Shown piece after piece: positions 1-11,188 of a stretch of 64,000 bases of DNA. The stretch is from Pisaster brevispinus. Taxonomy: Eukaryota > Echinodermata > Asteroidea > Forcipulatida > Asteriidae. Numbering within the stretch: the stretch's first letter is position 1; each line of letters starts with the position of its first letter. Below the pieces are notes generated by a model. It made no database searches. It saw only the letters and a program-made list of their open reading frames with translations, and was not told the origin of the DNA. A program made the translations under genes and the position numbers. The DNA is taken from NCBI GenBank assembly GCA_023634235.1, contig JAMKCF010000004.1, positions 22,514,527-22,578,526 on the forward strand, written 5' to 3'.

Positions 1-2694
1 CCATTGGGGATGCTTTTGAGGAGCGTTCGGAGTAGCCCCACCTGCTGGTCATTTCCGGTATGAAGCTTGCCGTCCGGGTCGCTCAAAGTGTGATTTCCGG
101 ATGCAGGGATATCCAAGGCAGACTCAGGTACAAATTTTGTTACTCTAGCATTTCTAGTTCATGAGTTATTCCCAACCTTACCTCAGAAATTATTCCGAAC
201 CTTTTTGTGCCGGCTTTTTCTCACTGGTGATGACGTAGGCATGTAATACAATGGATTTCGGGCAGCCCTTCTTCCAGGAGGCTGGCATCGCTTTCAAAAT
301 CCTGATCTTAACGAAATTCACGGTAGAGAGAGCCCTTAACGCGGGCTTTCCAATGGTGTAAAACTTGTGAAGATCCAGTATTATTCTGAGGCTGATTTGA
401 CCATCCTTACTTTGTCCTTGTTTCTTTGACAGCTCTGTGTACAAAAATCCCATGGGGGATGCTTTTGAGGAGCGTTCGGAGTAGCCCCACCTGCTGGTCA
501 TTTCCTGTATGAAGCTTGCCCTTTTGGTCGCTAAAAGTTTGATTTTCGGATGCAGGGATATCCAAGGCAGACTCAGGTACAAATTTTGTCTCTCTAGCAT
601 TTCTACTTCATGAGTTATTGCCAACTTTAGCTCAGAAATTATTCCGGACCTTTATGTGCCGGCTTTTTCTCACTGGCGATGACGTAGGCATGTAATACAG
701 TGGAGTTTCGGGCAGCCCTTCTTCCAGGAGGCTGGCCTCGCTTACAAAAACTTGATCTTAACATTCACGGTAGAGAAAGCCCTTGAGACGGGCTTTCCAA
801 TGGTGTAAAAGGTGTGAAGATCCAGTGTTATTCTGAGGCTGATTTGACCGTCCTTACTTTGTCCTTGTTTCTTTGACAGCTCTGTGTACAAAAATACCAT
901 TGGGGATGCTTTTGAGGAGCGTTCGGAGTAGCCCCACCTGCTGGTCATTTCCGGTATGAAGCTTGCCCTCTGGGTCGCTAAAAGTTTAATTTTCGGATGC
1001 AGGGATATCCAAGGCAGACTCAGGTACAAATTTTGTCTCTCTAGCATTTCTAGTTCATGAGTTATTCCCAACCTTAGCTCAGAAATTATTCCGGACCTTT
1101 TTGTGCCGGCTTTTTCTCACTGGTGATGACGTAGGCATGTAATACAGTGGAGTTTCGGGCAGCCCTACTTCCAGGAGGCTGGCCTTGTCTACAAAACCCT
1201 GATCTTAACGAAACTCACGGTAGAGAAAGCCCTTGAGACGGGCTTTTTAATAGTGTAAAACTTGTGAAGATCCAGTATTATTCTGATTCTGATTTGACCG
1301 TCCTTACTTTGTCTTTGTATCTTTGACAGCTCTGTGTACAGAAATCCCATTGGGGATGCTTTTGAGGAGCGTTCGGAGTAGCCCCACCTGCTGGTCATTT
1401 CCGGTATGAAGCTTGCCGTCCGGGTCGCTCAAAGTTTGATTTCCGGATGCAGGGATATCCAAGGCAGACTCAGGTACAAATTTTGTTTCTCTAGCATTTC
1501 TAGTTCATGAGTTATTCCCAACCTTAGCTCAGAAATTATTCTGGACCTTTTTGTGCCGGCTTTTTCTCACTGGTGATGACGTAGGCATGTAATACAGTGG
1601 AGTTTTGGGCAGTCCTTCTTCGAGGAGGCTGGCCTCGCTTACAAAAATTTGATCTTAACGGAATTCACTGTAGAGAGAGCCCTTAAAACGGGCTTTCCAA
1701 TGGTGTAAAACTTGTGAAGATCCAGTTCTATTCTGAGGCTGATTTGACCGTCCTTACTTTGTCTTTGTTTCTTTGACAGCTCTGTGTACAAAAATCCCAT
1801 TGGGGATGCTTTTGAGGAGCGTTCGGAGTAGCCCCACCTGCTGGTCATTTCCGGTATGAAGCTTGCCCTCTGGGTCGCTAAAAGTTTGTTTTTAGATGCA
1901 GGGATATCCAAGGCAGACTCAGGTACAAATTTTGTCTCTCTAGCATTTCTAGTTCATGAGTTATTCCCAACCTTAGCTCAGAAATTATTCCGGACCTTTT
2001 TGTGCCGGCTTTTTCTCACTGGCGATGACGTAGGCATGTAATACAGTGGAGTTTCGGGCAGCCCTACTTCCAGGAGGCTGGCCTCGCCTACAAAAAACTG
2101 ATCTTAACAAAATTCACGGTAGAGAGAGCCCTTTAAACGGGCTTTCCAATGGTGTAAAACTTGTGAAGATCCAGTATTATTCTGAGGCTGATTTGACCAT
2201 CCTTACTTTGTCCTTGTTTCTTTGACAGCTCTGTGTACAAAAATCCCATTGGGGATGCTTTTGAGGAGCGTTCGGAGTAGCCCCACCTGCTGGTCATTTC
2301 CGGTATGAAGCTAGCCGTCCGGGTCGCTCAAAGTTTGATTTCCGGATGCAGGGATATCCAAGGCAGACTCAGGTACAAATTTTGTCTCTCTAGCATTTCT
2401 AGTTCATGAGTTATTCCCAACCTTACCTCAGAAATTATTCCGGACCTTTTTGTGCCGGCTTTTTTTCACTGGCGATGACGTAGGCATGTAATACAGTGGA
2501 GTTTCGGGCAGCCCTACTTCCAGGAGGCTGGCCTCGCCTACAAAAAACTGATCTTAACAAAATTCACGGTAGAGAGAGCCCTTAAAACGGGCTTTCCAAT
2601 GGTGTAAAACTTGTGAAGATCCAGTATTATTCTGAGGCTGATTTGACCATCCTTACTTCGCCTTGTTTCTTTGACAGCTCTGTGTACAAAAATC
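1..2694 (+). repeat. 6-mer HOR (2,694 bp), copy 1
   Basis: Position 1 aligns with position 2695, and the match continues with few substitutions. The copy comprises six monomers (landmarks 304, 754, 1201, 1651, 2100, 2550). Shared private markers prove the pairing: a CGAA deletion giving CTTAACATTCACGG at about 756 and 3450, GGTGTGAAG in place of CGTGTGAAG, CATTTCTACTTCATGAG next to CCATGGGGGATGC, and GTGTGATTTCCGG at about 90 and 2785. Differences between the copies include GGTAGAGAG versus GGTATAGAG (about 320 and 3018) and CCCTTTTGGTC versus CCCTCTGGGTC (about 515 and 3213). The two last monomers of the copy (landmarks 2100 and 2550) are themselves close duplicates. The left edge is cut by the window, so the HOR may start earlier. 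Confidence 0.88.
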
Positions 2695-3845
2695 CCATTG
2701 GGGATGCTTTTGAGGAGCGTTCGGAGTAGCCCCACCTGCTGGTCATTTCCGGTATGAAGCTTGCCGTCCGGGTCGCTCAAAGTGTGATTTCCGGATGCAG
2801 GGATATCCAAGGCAGACTCAGGTACAAATTTTGTTACTCTAGCATTTCTAGTTCATGAGTTATTCCCAACCTTACCTCAGAAATTATTCCGAACCTTTTT
2901 GTGCCGGCTTTTTCTCACTGGTGATGACGTAGGCATGTAATACAATGGATTTCGGGCAGCCCTTCTTCCAGGAGGCTGGCATCGCTTTCAAAATCCTGAT
3001 CTTAACGAAATTCACGGTATAGAGAGCCCTTAACGCGGGCTTTCCAATGGTGTAAAACTTGTGAAGATCCAGTATTATTCTGAGGCTGATTTGACCATCC
3101 TTACTTTGTCCTTGTTTCTTTGACAGCTCTGTGTACAAAAATCCTATGGGGGATGCTTTTGAGGAGCGTTCGGAGTAGCCCCACCTGCTGGTCATTTCCT
3201 GTATGAAGCTTGCCCTCTGGGTCGCTAAAAGTTTGATTTTCGGATGCAGGGATATCCAAGGCAGACTCAGGTACAAATTTTGTCTCTCTAGCATTTCTAC
3301 TTCATGAGTTATTGCCAACTTTAGCTCAGAAATTATTCCGGACCTTTATGTGCCGGCTTTTTCTCACTGGCGATGACGTAGGCATGTAATACAGTGGAGT
3401 TTCGGGCAGCCCTTCTTCCAGGAGGCTGGCCTCGCTTACAAAAACTTGATCTTAACATTCACGGTAGAGAAAGCCCTTGAGACGGGCTTTCCAATGGTGT
3501 AAAAGGTGTGAAGATCCAGTGTTATTCTGAGGCTGATTTGACCGTCCTTACTTTGTCCTTGTTTCTTTGACAGCTCTGTGTACAAAAATACCATTGGGGA
3601 TGCTTTTGAGGAGCGTTCGGAGTAGCCCCACCTGCTGGTCATTTCCGGTATGAAGCTTGCCCTCTGGGTCGCTAAAAGTTTAATTTTCGGATGCAGGGAT
3701 ATCCAAGGCAGACTCAGGTACAAATTTTGTCTCTCTAGCATTTCTAGTTCATGAGTTATTCCCAACCTTAGCTCAGAAATTATTCCGGACCTTTTTGTGC
3801 CGGCTTTTTCTCACTGGTGATGACGTAGGCATGTAATACAGTGGA
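2695..3845 (+). repeat. 6-mer HOR, partial second copy
   Basis: This is the second copy of the 2,694-bp unit, matching 1-1151. It stops abruptly after ACAGTGGA at 3845, where copy 1 continues with GTTTCGGGC but this copy jumps to TTTTCTTTGACAG. The break coincides with the deletion that begins the next HOR, so the 6-mer was probably cut by the same exchange. Confidence 0.85.
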
Positions 3846-5928
3846 TTTTCTTTGACAGCTCTGTTCACAAAAATACCATTGGGGATGCTTTTGAGGAGCG
3901 TTCGGAGTAGCCCCACCTGCTGGTCATTTCCGGTATGAAGCTTGCCCTCTGGGTCGCTAAAAGTTTAATTTTCGGATGCAGGGATATCCAAGGCAGACTC
4001 AGGTACAAATTTTGTCTCTCGAGCATTTCTAGTTCATGAGTTATTCCCAACCTTAGCTCAGGACTTATTGCGGACCTTTTCGTGCCGGCTTTTTCTCACT
4101 GGCGATGACGTAGGCATGTAATACAGTGGAGTTTCGGGCAGCCCTACTTCCAGGAGGCTGGCCTTGTCTACAAAACCCTGATCTTAACGAAACTCACGGT
4201 AGAGAAAGCCCTTGAGACGGGCTTTTTAATAGTGTAAAACTTGTGAAGATCCAGTATTATTCTGATTCTGATTTGACCGTCCTTACTTTGTCTTTGTTTC
4301 TTTGACAGCTCTGTGTACAAAAATCCCATTGGGGATGCTTTTGAGGAGCGTTCGGAGTAGCCCCACCTGCTGGTCATTTCCGGTATGAAGCTTGCCCTCT
4401 GGGTCGCTAAAAGTTTGTTTTTAGATGCAGGGATATCCAAGGCAGACTCAGGTACAAATTTTGTCTCTCTAGCATTTCTACTTCATGAGTTATTGCCAAC
4501 TTTAGCTCAGAAATTATTCCGGACCTTTTTGTGCCGGCTTTTTTTCACTGGCGATGACGTAGGCATGTAATACAGTGGAGTTTCGGGCAGCCCTACTTCC
4601 AGGAGGCTGGCCTCGCCTACAAAATACTGATCTTAACGAAATTCACGATAGAGAGAGCCCTTAAAACAGGCTTTCCAATGGTGTAAAACTTGTGAAGATC
4701 CAGTATTATTCTGAGGCTGATTTGACCATCCTTACTTTATCTTTGTTTCTTTGACAGCTCTGTGTACAAAAATCCCATTGGGGATGCTTTTGATGAGCCA
4801 TCGGAGTAGCCCCACCTGCTGGTCTTTTCCGGTATGAAGCTTGCCGTCCGGGTCGCTCAAAGTTTGATTTCCGGATGCAGGGATATCCAAGGCAGACTCA
4901 GGTACAAATTTTGTCTCTCTAGCATTTCTAGTTCATGAGTTATTCCCAACCTTACCTCAGAAATTATTCCGGACCTTTTTGTGCCGGCTTAATCTCACTG
5001 GTGATGACGTAGGCATGTAATACAGTGGAGTTTCGGGCAGCCCTTCTTCCAGGAGGCTGGCCTCGCTTACAAACTTTGATCTTAACAAAATTCACGGTAG
5101 AGAGAGCCCTTAAAACGGGCTTTCCAATGGTGTAAAACTTCTGAAGATCCAGTATTATTCTGAGGCTGATTTGACCATCCTTACTTTGTCCTTGTTTCTT
5201 TGACAGCTCTGTGTACAAAAATCCCATTGGGGATGCTCTTGAGGAGCGTTTGGAGTAGCCCCACCTGCTGGTCATTTCCGGTATGAAGCTTGCCGTCCGG
5301 GTCGCTCAAAGTTTGATTTCCGGATGCAGGGATATCCAAGGCAGACTCAGGTACAAATTTTGTCTCTCTAGCATTTCTAGTTCATGAGTTATTCCCAACT
5401 TTACCTCAGAAATTATTCCGAACCTTTTTGTGCCGGCTTTTTCTCACTGGTGATGACGTAGGCATGTAATACAGTGGAGTTTTGGGCAGCCCTTCTTCCA
5501 GGAGGCTGGCCTCGCTTACAAAAACTTGATCTTAACGAAATTCACGGTAGAGAAAGCCCTTGAGACGGGCTTTCCAATGGTGTAAAACGTGTAAAGATCC
5601 AGTGTTATTCTGAGGCTGATTTGACCGTCCTTACTTTGTCCTTGTTTCTTTGACAGCTCTGTGTACAAAAATACCATTGGGGATGCTTTTGAGGAGCGTT
5701 CGGAGTAGCCCCACCTGCTGGTCATTTCCGGTATGAAGCTTGCCCTCTGGGTCGCTAAAAGTTTACTTTTCGGATGCAGGGATATCCAAGGCAGACTCAG
5801 GTACAAATTTTGTCTCTCTAGCATTTCTAGTTCATGAGTTATTCCCAACCTTAGCTCAGAAATTATTCCGGACCTTTTTGTGCCGGCTTTTTCTCACTGG
5901 TGATGACGTAGGCATGTAATACAGTGGA
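3846..5928 (+). repeat. 2,083-bp HOR with a truncated monomer, copy 1
   Basis: The unit equals five monomers minus about 167 bp (2,250 - 167 = 2,083). The deletion joins ACAGTGGA to TTTTCTTTGACAG at 3845/3846 and removes the GATCTTAAC landmark, so consecutive landmarks at 3448 and 4180 are 732 bp apart. Intact landmarks follow at 4180, 4629, 5079 and 5527. The monomer next to the junction is unusual: CTGTTCACAAAAATACC, TCTCTCGAGCATTTC, and CAGGACTTATTGCGGACC near 4058. Other copy-specific marks are GATGAGCCATCGGAG (about 4790) and CCGGCTTAATCTCAC (about 4985). All recur exactly 2,083 bp downstream. Confidence 0.92.
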
Positions 5929-8011
5929 TTTTCTTTGACAGCTCTGTTCACAAAAATACCATTGGGGATGCTTTTGAGGAGCGTTCGGAGTAGCCCCACC
6001 TGCTGGTCATTTCCGGTATGAAGCTTGCCCTCTGGGTCGCTAAAAGTTTAATTTTCGGATGCAGGGATATCCAAGGCAGACTCAGGTACAAATTTTGTCT
6101 CTCGAGCATTTCTAGTTCATGAGTTATTCCCAACCTTAGCTCAGGACTTATTGCGGACCTTTTCGTGCCGGCTTTTTCTCACTGGCGATGACGTAGGCAT
6201 GTAATACAGTGGAGTTTCGGGCAGCCCTACTTCCAGGAGGCTGGCCTTGTCTACAAAACCCTGATCTTAACGAAACTCACGGTAGAGAAAGCCCTTGAGA
6301 CGGGCTTTTTAATAGTGTAAAACTTGTGAAGATCCAGTATTATTCTGATTCTGATTTGACCGTCCTTACTTTGTCTTTGTTTCTTTGACAGCTCTGTGTA
6401 CAAAAATCCCATTGGGGATGCTTTTGAGGAGCGTTCGGAGTAGCCCCACCTGCTGGTCATTTCCGGTATGAAGCTTGCCCTCTGGGTCGCTAAAAGTTTG
6501 TTTTTAGATGCAGGGATATCCAAGGCAGACTCAGGTACAAATTTTGTCTCTCTAGCATTTCTACTTCATGAGTTATTGCCAACTTTAGCTCAGAAATTAT
6601 TCCGGACCTTTTTGTGCCGGCTTTTTTTCACTGGCGATGACGTAGGCATGTAATACAGTGGAGTTTCGGGCAGCCCTACTTCCAGGAGGCTGGCCTCGCC
6701 TACAAAATACTGATCTTAACGAAATTCACGATAGAGAGAGCCCTTAAAACAGGCTTTCCAATGGTGTAAAACTTGTGAAGATCCAGTATTATTCTGAGGC
6801 TGATTTGACCATCCTTACTTTATCTTTGTTTCTTTGACAGCTCTGTGTACAAAAATCCCATTGGGGATGCTTTTGATGAGCCATCGGAGTAGCCCCACCT
6901 GCTGGTCTTTTCCGGTATGAAGCTTGCCGTCCGGGTCGCTCAAAGTTTGATTTCCGGATGCAGGGATATCCAAGGCAGACTCAGGTACAAATTTTGTCTC
7001 TCTAGCATTTCTAGTTCATGAGTTATTCCCAACCTTACCTCAGAAATTATTCCGGACCTTTTTGTGCCGGCTTAATCTCACTGGTGATGACGTAGGCATG
7101 TAATACAGTGGAGTTTCGGGCAGCCCTTCTTCCAGGAGGCTGGCCTCGCTTACAAACTTTGATCTTAACAAAATTCACGGTAGAGAGAGCCCTTAAAACG
7201 GGCTTTCCAATGGTGTAAAACTTCTGAAGATCCAGTATTATTCTGAGGCTGATTTGACCATCCTTACTTTGTCCTTGTTTCTTTGACAGCTCTGTGTACA
7301 AAAATCCCATTGGGGATGCTCTTGAGGAGCGTTTGGAGTAGCCCCACCTGCTGGTCATTTCCGGTATGAAGCTTGCCGTCCGGGTCGCTCAAAGTTTGAT
7401 TTCCGGATGCAGGGATATCCAAGGCAGACTCAGGTACAAATTTTGTCTCTCTAGCATTTCTAGTTCATGAGTTATTCCCAACTTTACCTCAGAAATTATT
7501 CCGAACCTTTTTGTGCCGGCTTTTTCTCACTGGTGATGACGTAGGCATGTAATACAGTGGAGTTTTGGGCAGCCCTTCTTCCAGGAGGCTGGCCTCGCTT
7601 ACAAAAACTTGATCTTAACGAAATTCACGGTAGAGAAAGCCCTTGAGACGGGCTTTCCAATGGTGTAAAACGTGTAAAGATCCAGTGTTATTCTGAGGCT
7701 GATTTGACCGTCCTTACTTTGTCCTTGTTTCTTTGACAGCTCTGTGTACAAAAATACCATTGGGGATGCTTTTGAGGAGCGTTCGGAGTAGCCCCACCTG
7801 CTGGTCATTTCCGGTATGAAGCTTGCCCTCTGGGTCGCTAAAAGTTTACTTTTCGGATGCAGGGATATCCAAGGCAGACTCAGGTACAAATTTTGTCTCT
7901 CTAGCATTTCTAGTTCATGAGTTATTCCCAACCTTAGCTCAGAAATTATTCCGGACCTTTTTGTGCCGGCTTTTTCTCACTGCTGATGACGTAGGCATGT
8001 AATACAGTGGA
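5929..8011 (+). repeat. 2,083-bp HOR with a truncated monomer, copy 2
   Basis: This is the second tandem copy. The same deletion junction occurs at 5928/5929, with the CTCGAG-containing monomer near 6103 and the CAGGACTTATTGCGG variant near 6141. Landmarks lie at 6263, 6712, 7162 and 7610. By eye it is almost identical to copy 1 until about 7982, where CACTGCTGATGACG replaces CACTGGTGATGACG. The array then continues with GTGGAGTTTTGGGC instead of entering a third copy of the junction. Near-identity suggests a recent duplication relative to the surrounding monomers. Confidence 0.92.
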
Positions 8012-8998
8012 GTTTTGGGCAACCCTTCTTCCAGGAGGCTGGCCTCGCTTACAAAAACTTGATCTTAACGAAATTCACTGTAGAGAGAGCCCTTAACGCT
8101 GGCTTTCCAGTGGTGTAAAACTTGTGAAGATCCAGTTCTATTCTGAGGCTGATTTGACCGTCCTTACTTTGTCCTTGTTTCTTTGACAGCTCTGTGTACA
8201 AAAATCTCATTGAGGATGCTTTTGTGGAGCGTTCGGAGTAGCCCCACCTGCTGGTCATTTCCGGTATGAAGCTTGCCGTCCGGGTCGGTCAAAGTTTGAT
8301 TTTCGGATGCAGGGATGGCCAAGAAAGACTCAGGTACAAAATTTGTTTCTCTAGCATTTCTAGTTCATGAGTTATTCCCAAGCTTAGCTCAGAAATTATT
8401 CCGGACCTTTTTGTGCCGGCTTTTTCTCACTGGCGATGACGTAGGCATGTAATACAGTGGAGTTTCGGGCAGCCCTACTTCCAGGAGGCTGGCCTCGTCT
8501 ACAAAAACCTGATCTTAACGAAATTCACGGTAGAGAGAGCCTTTAAAACGGGCTTTCCAATGGTGTAAAACTTGTGAAGATCCAGTATTATTCTGAGGCT
8601 GATTTGACCATCCTTACTTTGTCCTTGTTTCTTTGACAGCTCTGTGTACAAAAATCCCATTGGGGATGCTTTTGAGGAGCGTTCGGAGTAGCCCCACCTG
8701 CTGGTCATTTCCGGTATGAAGCTTGCCGTCCGGGTCGCTCAAAGTTTGATTTCCGGATGCAGGGATATCCAAGGCAGACTCAGGTACAAATTTTGTCTCT
8801 CTAGCATTTCTAGTTCATGAGTTATTCCCAACCTTACCTCAGAAATTATTCCGAACCTTTTTGTGCCGGCTTTTTCTCACTGGTGATGACGTAGGCATGT
8901 AATACAGTGGAGTTTCGGGCAGCCCTTCTTCCAGGAGGCTGGCCTCGCTTACACAATCCTGATCTTAACAAAATTCACGGTAGAGAGAGCCCTTAACA
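8012..8998 (+). repeat. Transitional divergent monomers between HORs
   Basis: About two monomers (landmarks 8060, 8510, and the start of the 8960 unit) belong to neither neighbouring HOR. The unit at 8060-8509 is one of the most divergent in the window: CTCATTGAGGATGC, TTTTGTGGAGCG, GGTCGGTCAAAG, and GGGATGGCCAAGAAAG, which destroys both GATATC and the surrounding palindrome. The unit from 8510 is an ordinary B-type monomer. Match to the 22-mer HOR begins just after 8998, where CCTTAACACG here contrasts with CCTTAACGCG at 18873. Confidence 0.75.
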
Positions 8999-9737
8999 CG
9001 GGCTTTCCAATGGTGTAAAACTTGTGAAGATCCAGTATTATTCTGAGGCTGATTTGACCATCCTTACTTTGTCCTTGTTTCTTTGACAGCTCTGTGTACA
9101 AAAATCCCATTGGGGATGCTTTTGCGGAGCGTTCGGAGTAGCCCCACCTGCTGGTCATTTCCGGTATAAAGCTTGCCCTCTGGGTCGCTAAAAAGTTGTT
9201 TTTAGATGCAGGGATATCCAAGGCAGACTCAAGTACAAATTTTGTCTCTCTAGCATTTCTACTTCATGAGTTATTGCCAACTTTAGCTCAGAAATTATTC
9301 CGGACCTTTTTGTGCCGTCTTTTTCTCACTGGCGATGACGTAGGCATGTAATACAGTGGAGTTTCGGGCAGCCCTACTTCCAGGAAGCTGGCCTCGTCTA
9401 CAAAACCCTGATCTTAACGAAACTCACGGTAGAGAGAGCCTTTAAAACGGGCTTTCCAATGGTGTAAAAATTGTGAAGATCCAGTATTTTTCTGAGGCTG
9501 ATTTGACCGTCCTTACTTTGTCTTTGTTTCTTTGACAGCTCTGTGTACAAAAATCCCATTGGGGATGCTTTTGAGGAGCCTTCGGAGTAGCCCCACCTGC
9601 TGGTCATTTCCGGTATGAAGCTTGCCGTCCGGGTCGCTCAAAATTTGATTTTCGGATGCAGGGATATCCAAGGCAGACTTAGGTACAAATTTTGTCTCTC
9701 TAGCATTTCTAGTTCATGAGTTATTCCCAACCTTAGC

Positions 9738-10181
9738 TCAGAAATTATTCCGGACCTTTTTGTGCCGGCTTTTTCTCACTGGCGATGACGTAGGCATGTA
9801 ATACAGTGGAGTTTCGGGCAGCCCTACTTCCAGGAGGCTGGCCTCGCTTACAAAAAAATTGATCTTAACGAAATTCACGGTAGAGAAAGCCCTTGAGACG
9901 GGCTTTCCAATGGTGTAAAACGTGTGAAGATCCAGTGTTATTCTGAGGCTGATTTGACCGTCCTTACTTTGTCCTTGTTTCTTTGACAGCTCTGTGTATA
10001 AAAATACCATTGGGGATGCTTTTGAGGAGCGTTCGGAGTAGCCCCACCTGCTGGTCATTTCCGGTATGAAGCTTGCCCTCTGGGTCGCTAAAAGTTTAAT
10101 TTTCGGATGCAGGGATATCCAAGGCAGACTCAGGTACAAATTTTGTCTCTCTAGCATTTCTAGTTCATGAGTTATTCCCAA
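9738..10181 (-). other. Longest recurrent minus-strand open frame (147 codons), probably non-coding
   Basis: Minus-strand frames sharing the core MTSRWGYSERSSKASPMG followed by YTELSKKQGQSKDGQ occur in roughly 80 monomers, with lengths of 65-147 codons. This one is the longest and recurs at 19613-20056. It starts at MGITHELEMLERQ in the TCATGA region. I do not recognise any domain, signal peptide or catalytic motif. Most units stop at TAA or TAG in the GTAAGCG or GTAGGCG sequence; here a longer A-run (about 9852) shifts the frame past that stop to end in KVRNNF. Other units use a different shift and end in KPAQKGPE. Residues vary at many positions between neighbours (for example GKPALRALS versus GKPVSVAFS). 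The frame most likely persists because 450 bp is a multiple of three and little has changed, not because of selection. Confidence 0.35.
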
Positions 10182-10759
10182 CCTTACCTCAGAAATTATT
10201 CAAGACCTTTTTGTGCCGGCTTTTTCTCACTGGTGATGACGTAGGCATGTAATACAGTGGAGTTTCGGGCAGCCCTACTTCCAGGAGGCTGGCCTCGCCT
10301 ACAAAGACCTGATCTTAACGAAATTCACGGTAGAGAGAGCCCTTAACGCGGGCTTTCCAATGGTGTAAACTTTGTGAAGATCCAGTATTATTCTGAGGCT
10401 GATTTGACCATCCTTACTTTGTCTTTGTTTCTTTGACAGCTCTGTGTACAAAAATCCCATTGGGGATGCTTTTGAGGAGCGTTCGGAGTAGCCCCACCTG
10501 CTGGTCATTTCCGGTATGAAGCTTGCCGTCCGGGTCGCTCAAAGTTTGATTTTCGGATGCAGGGATATCCAAGGCAGACTCAGGTACAAATTTTGTCTCT
10601 CTAGCATTTCTAGTTCATGAGTTATTCCCAACCTTAGCTCAGAAATTATTCCGGACCTTTTTGTGCCGGCTTTTTTTCACTGGCGATGACGTAGGCATGT
10701 AATACAGTGGAGTTTCGGGCAGCCCTACTTCCAGGAGGCTGGCCTCGCCTACAAAAACT

Positions 10760-11188
10760 GATCTTAACAAAATTCACGGTAGAGAGAGCCCTTAAAACGG
10801 GCTTTCCAATGGTGTAAAACTTGTGAAAATCCAGTATTATTCTGAGGCTGAATTGACCATCCTTACTTTGTCCTTGTTTCTTTGAAAGCTCTGTGTACAA
10901 AAATCCCATTGGGGATATTTTTGAGGAGCGTCCGGAGTAGCCCCACCTGCTGGTCATTTCCGGTATGAAGCTTGCCGTCCGGGTCGTTCAAAGTTTGATT
11001 TCCGGATGCAGGGATATCCAAGGCAGACTCAGCATTTCTAGTTCATGAGTTATTCCCAACCTTACCTAAGAAATTATTCCGGACCTTTTTGTGCCGGCTT
11101 TTTCTCACTGGTGATGACGTAGGCATGTAATACGGTGGAGTTTCGGGCAGCCCTTCTTCCGGGAGGCTGGCCTCGCTTACAAAAACTT
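10760..11188 (+). repeat. Monomer with 21-bp internal deletion (HOR copy 1)
   Basis: The unit is 429 bp between landmarks. GCAGACTCAG is followed directly by CATTTCTAG, missing 21 bp that normally contain GTACAAATTTTGTCTCTC. The lost segment ends in AG and the retained left flank also ends in AG, so the endpoints share only a 2-base match. The identical allele recurs in the other HOR copies at 20635-21063 and 30509-30937 and nowhere else I noticed, making it a clean tag for this HOR. Confidence 0.9.
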
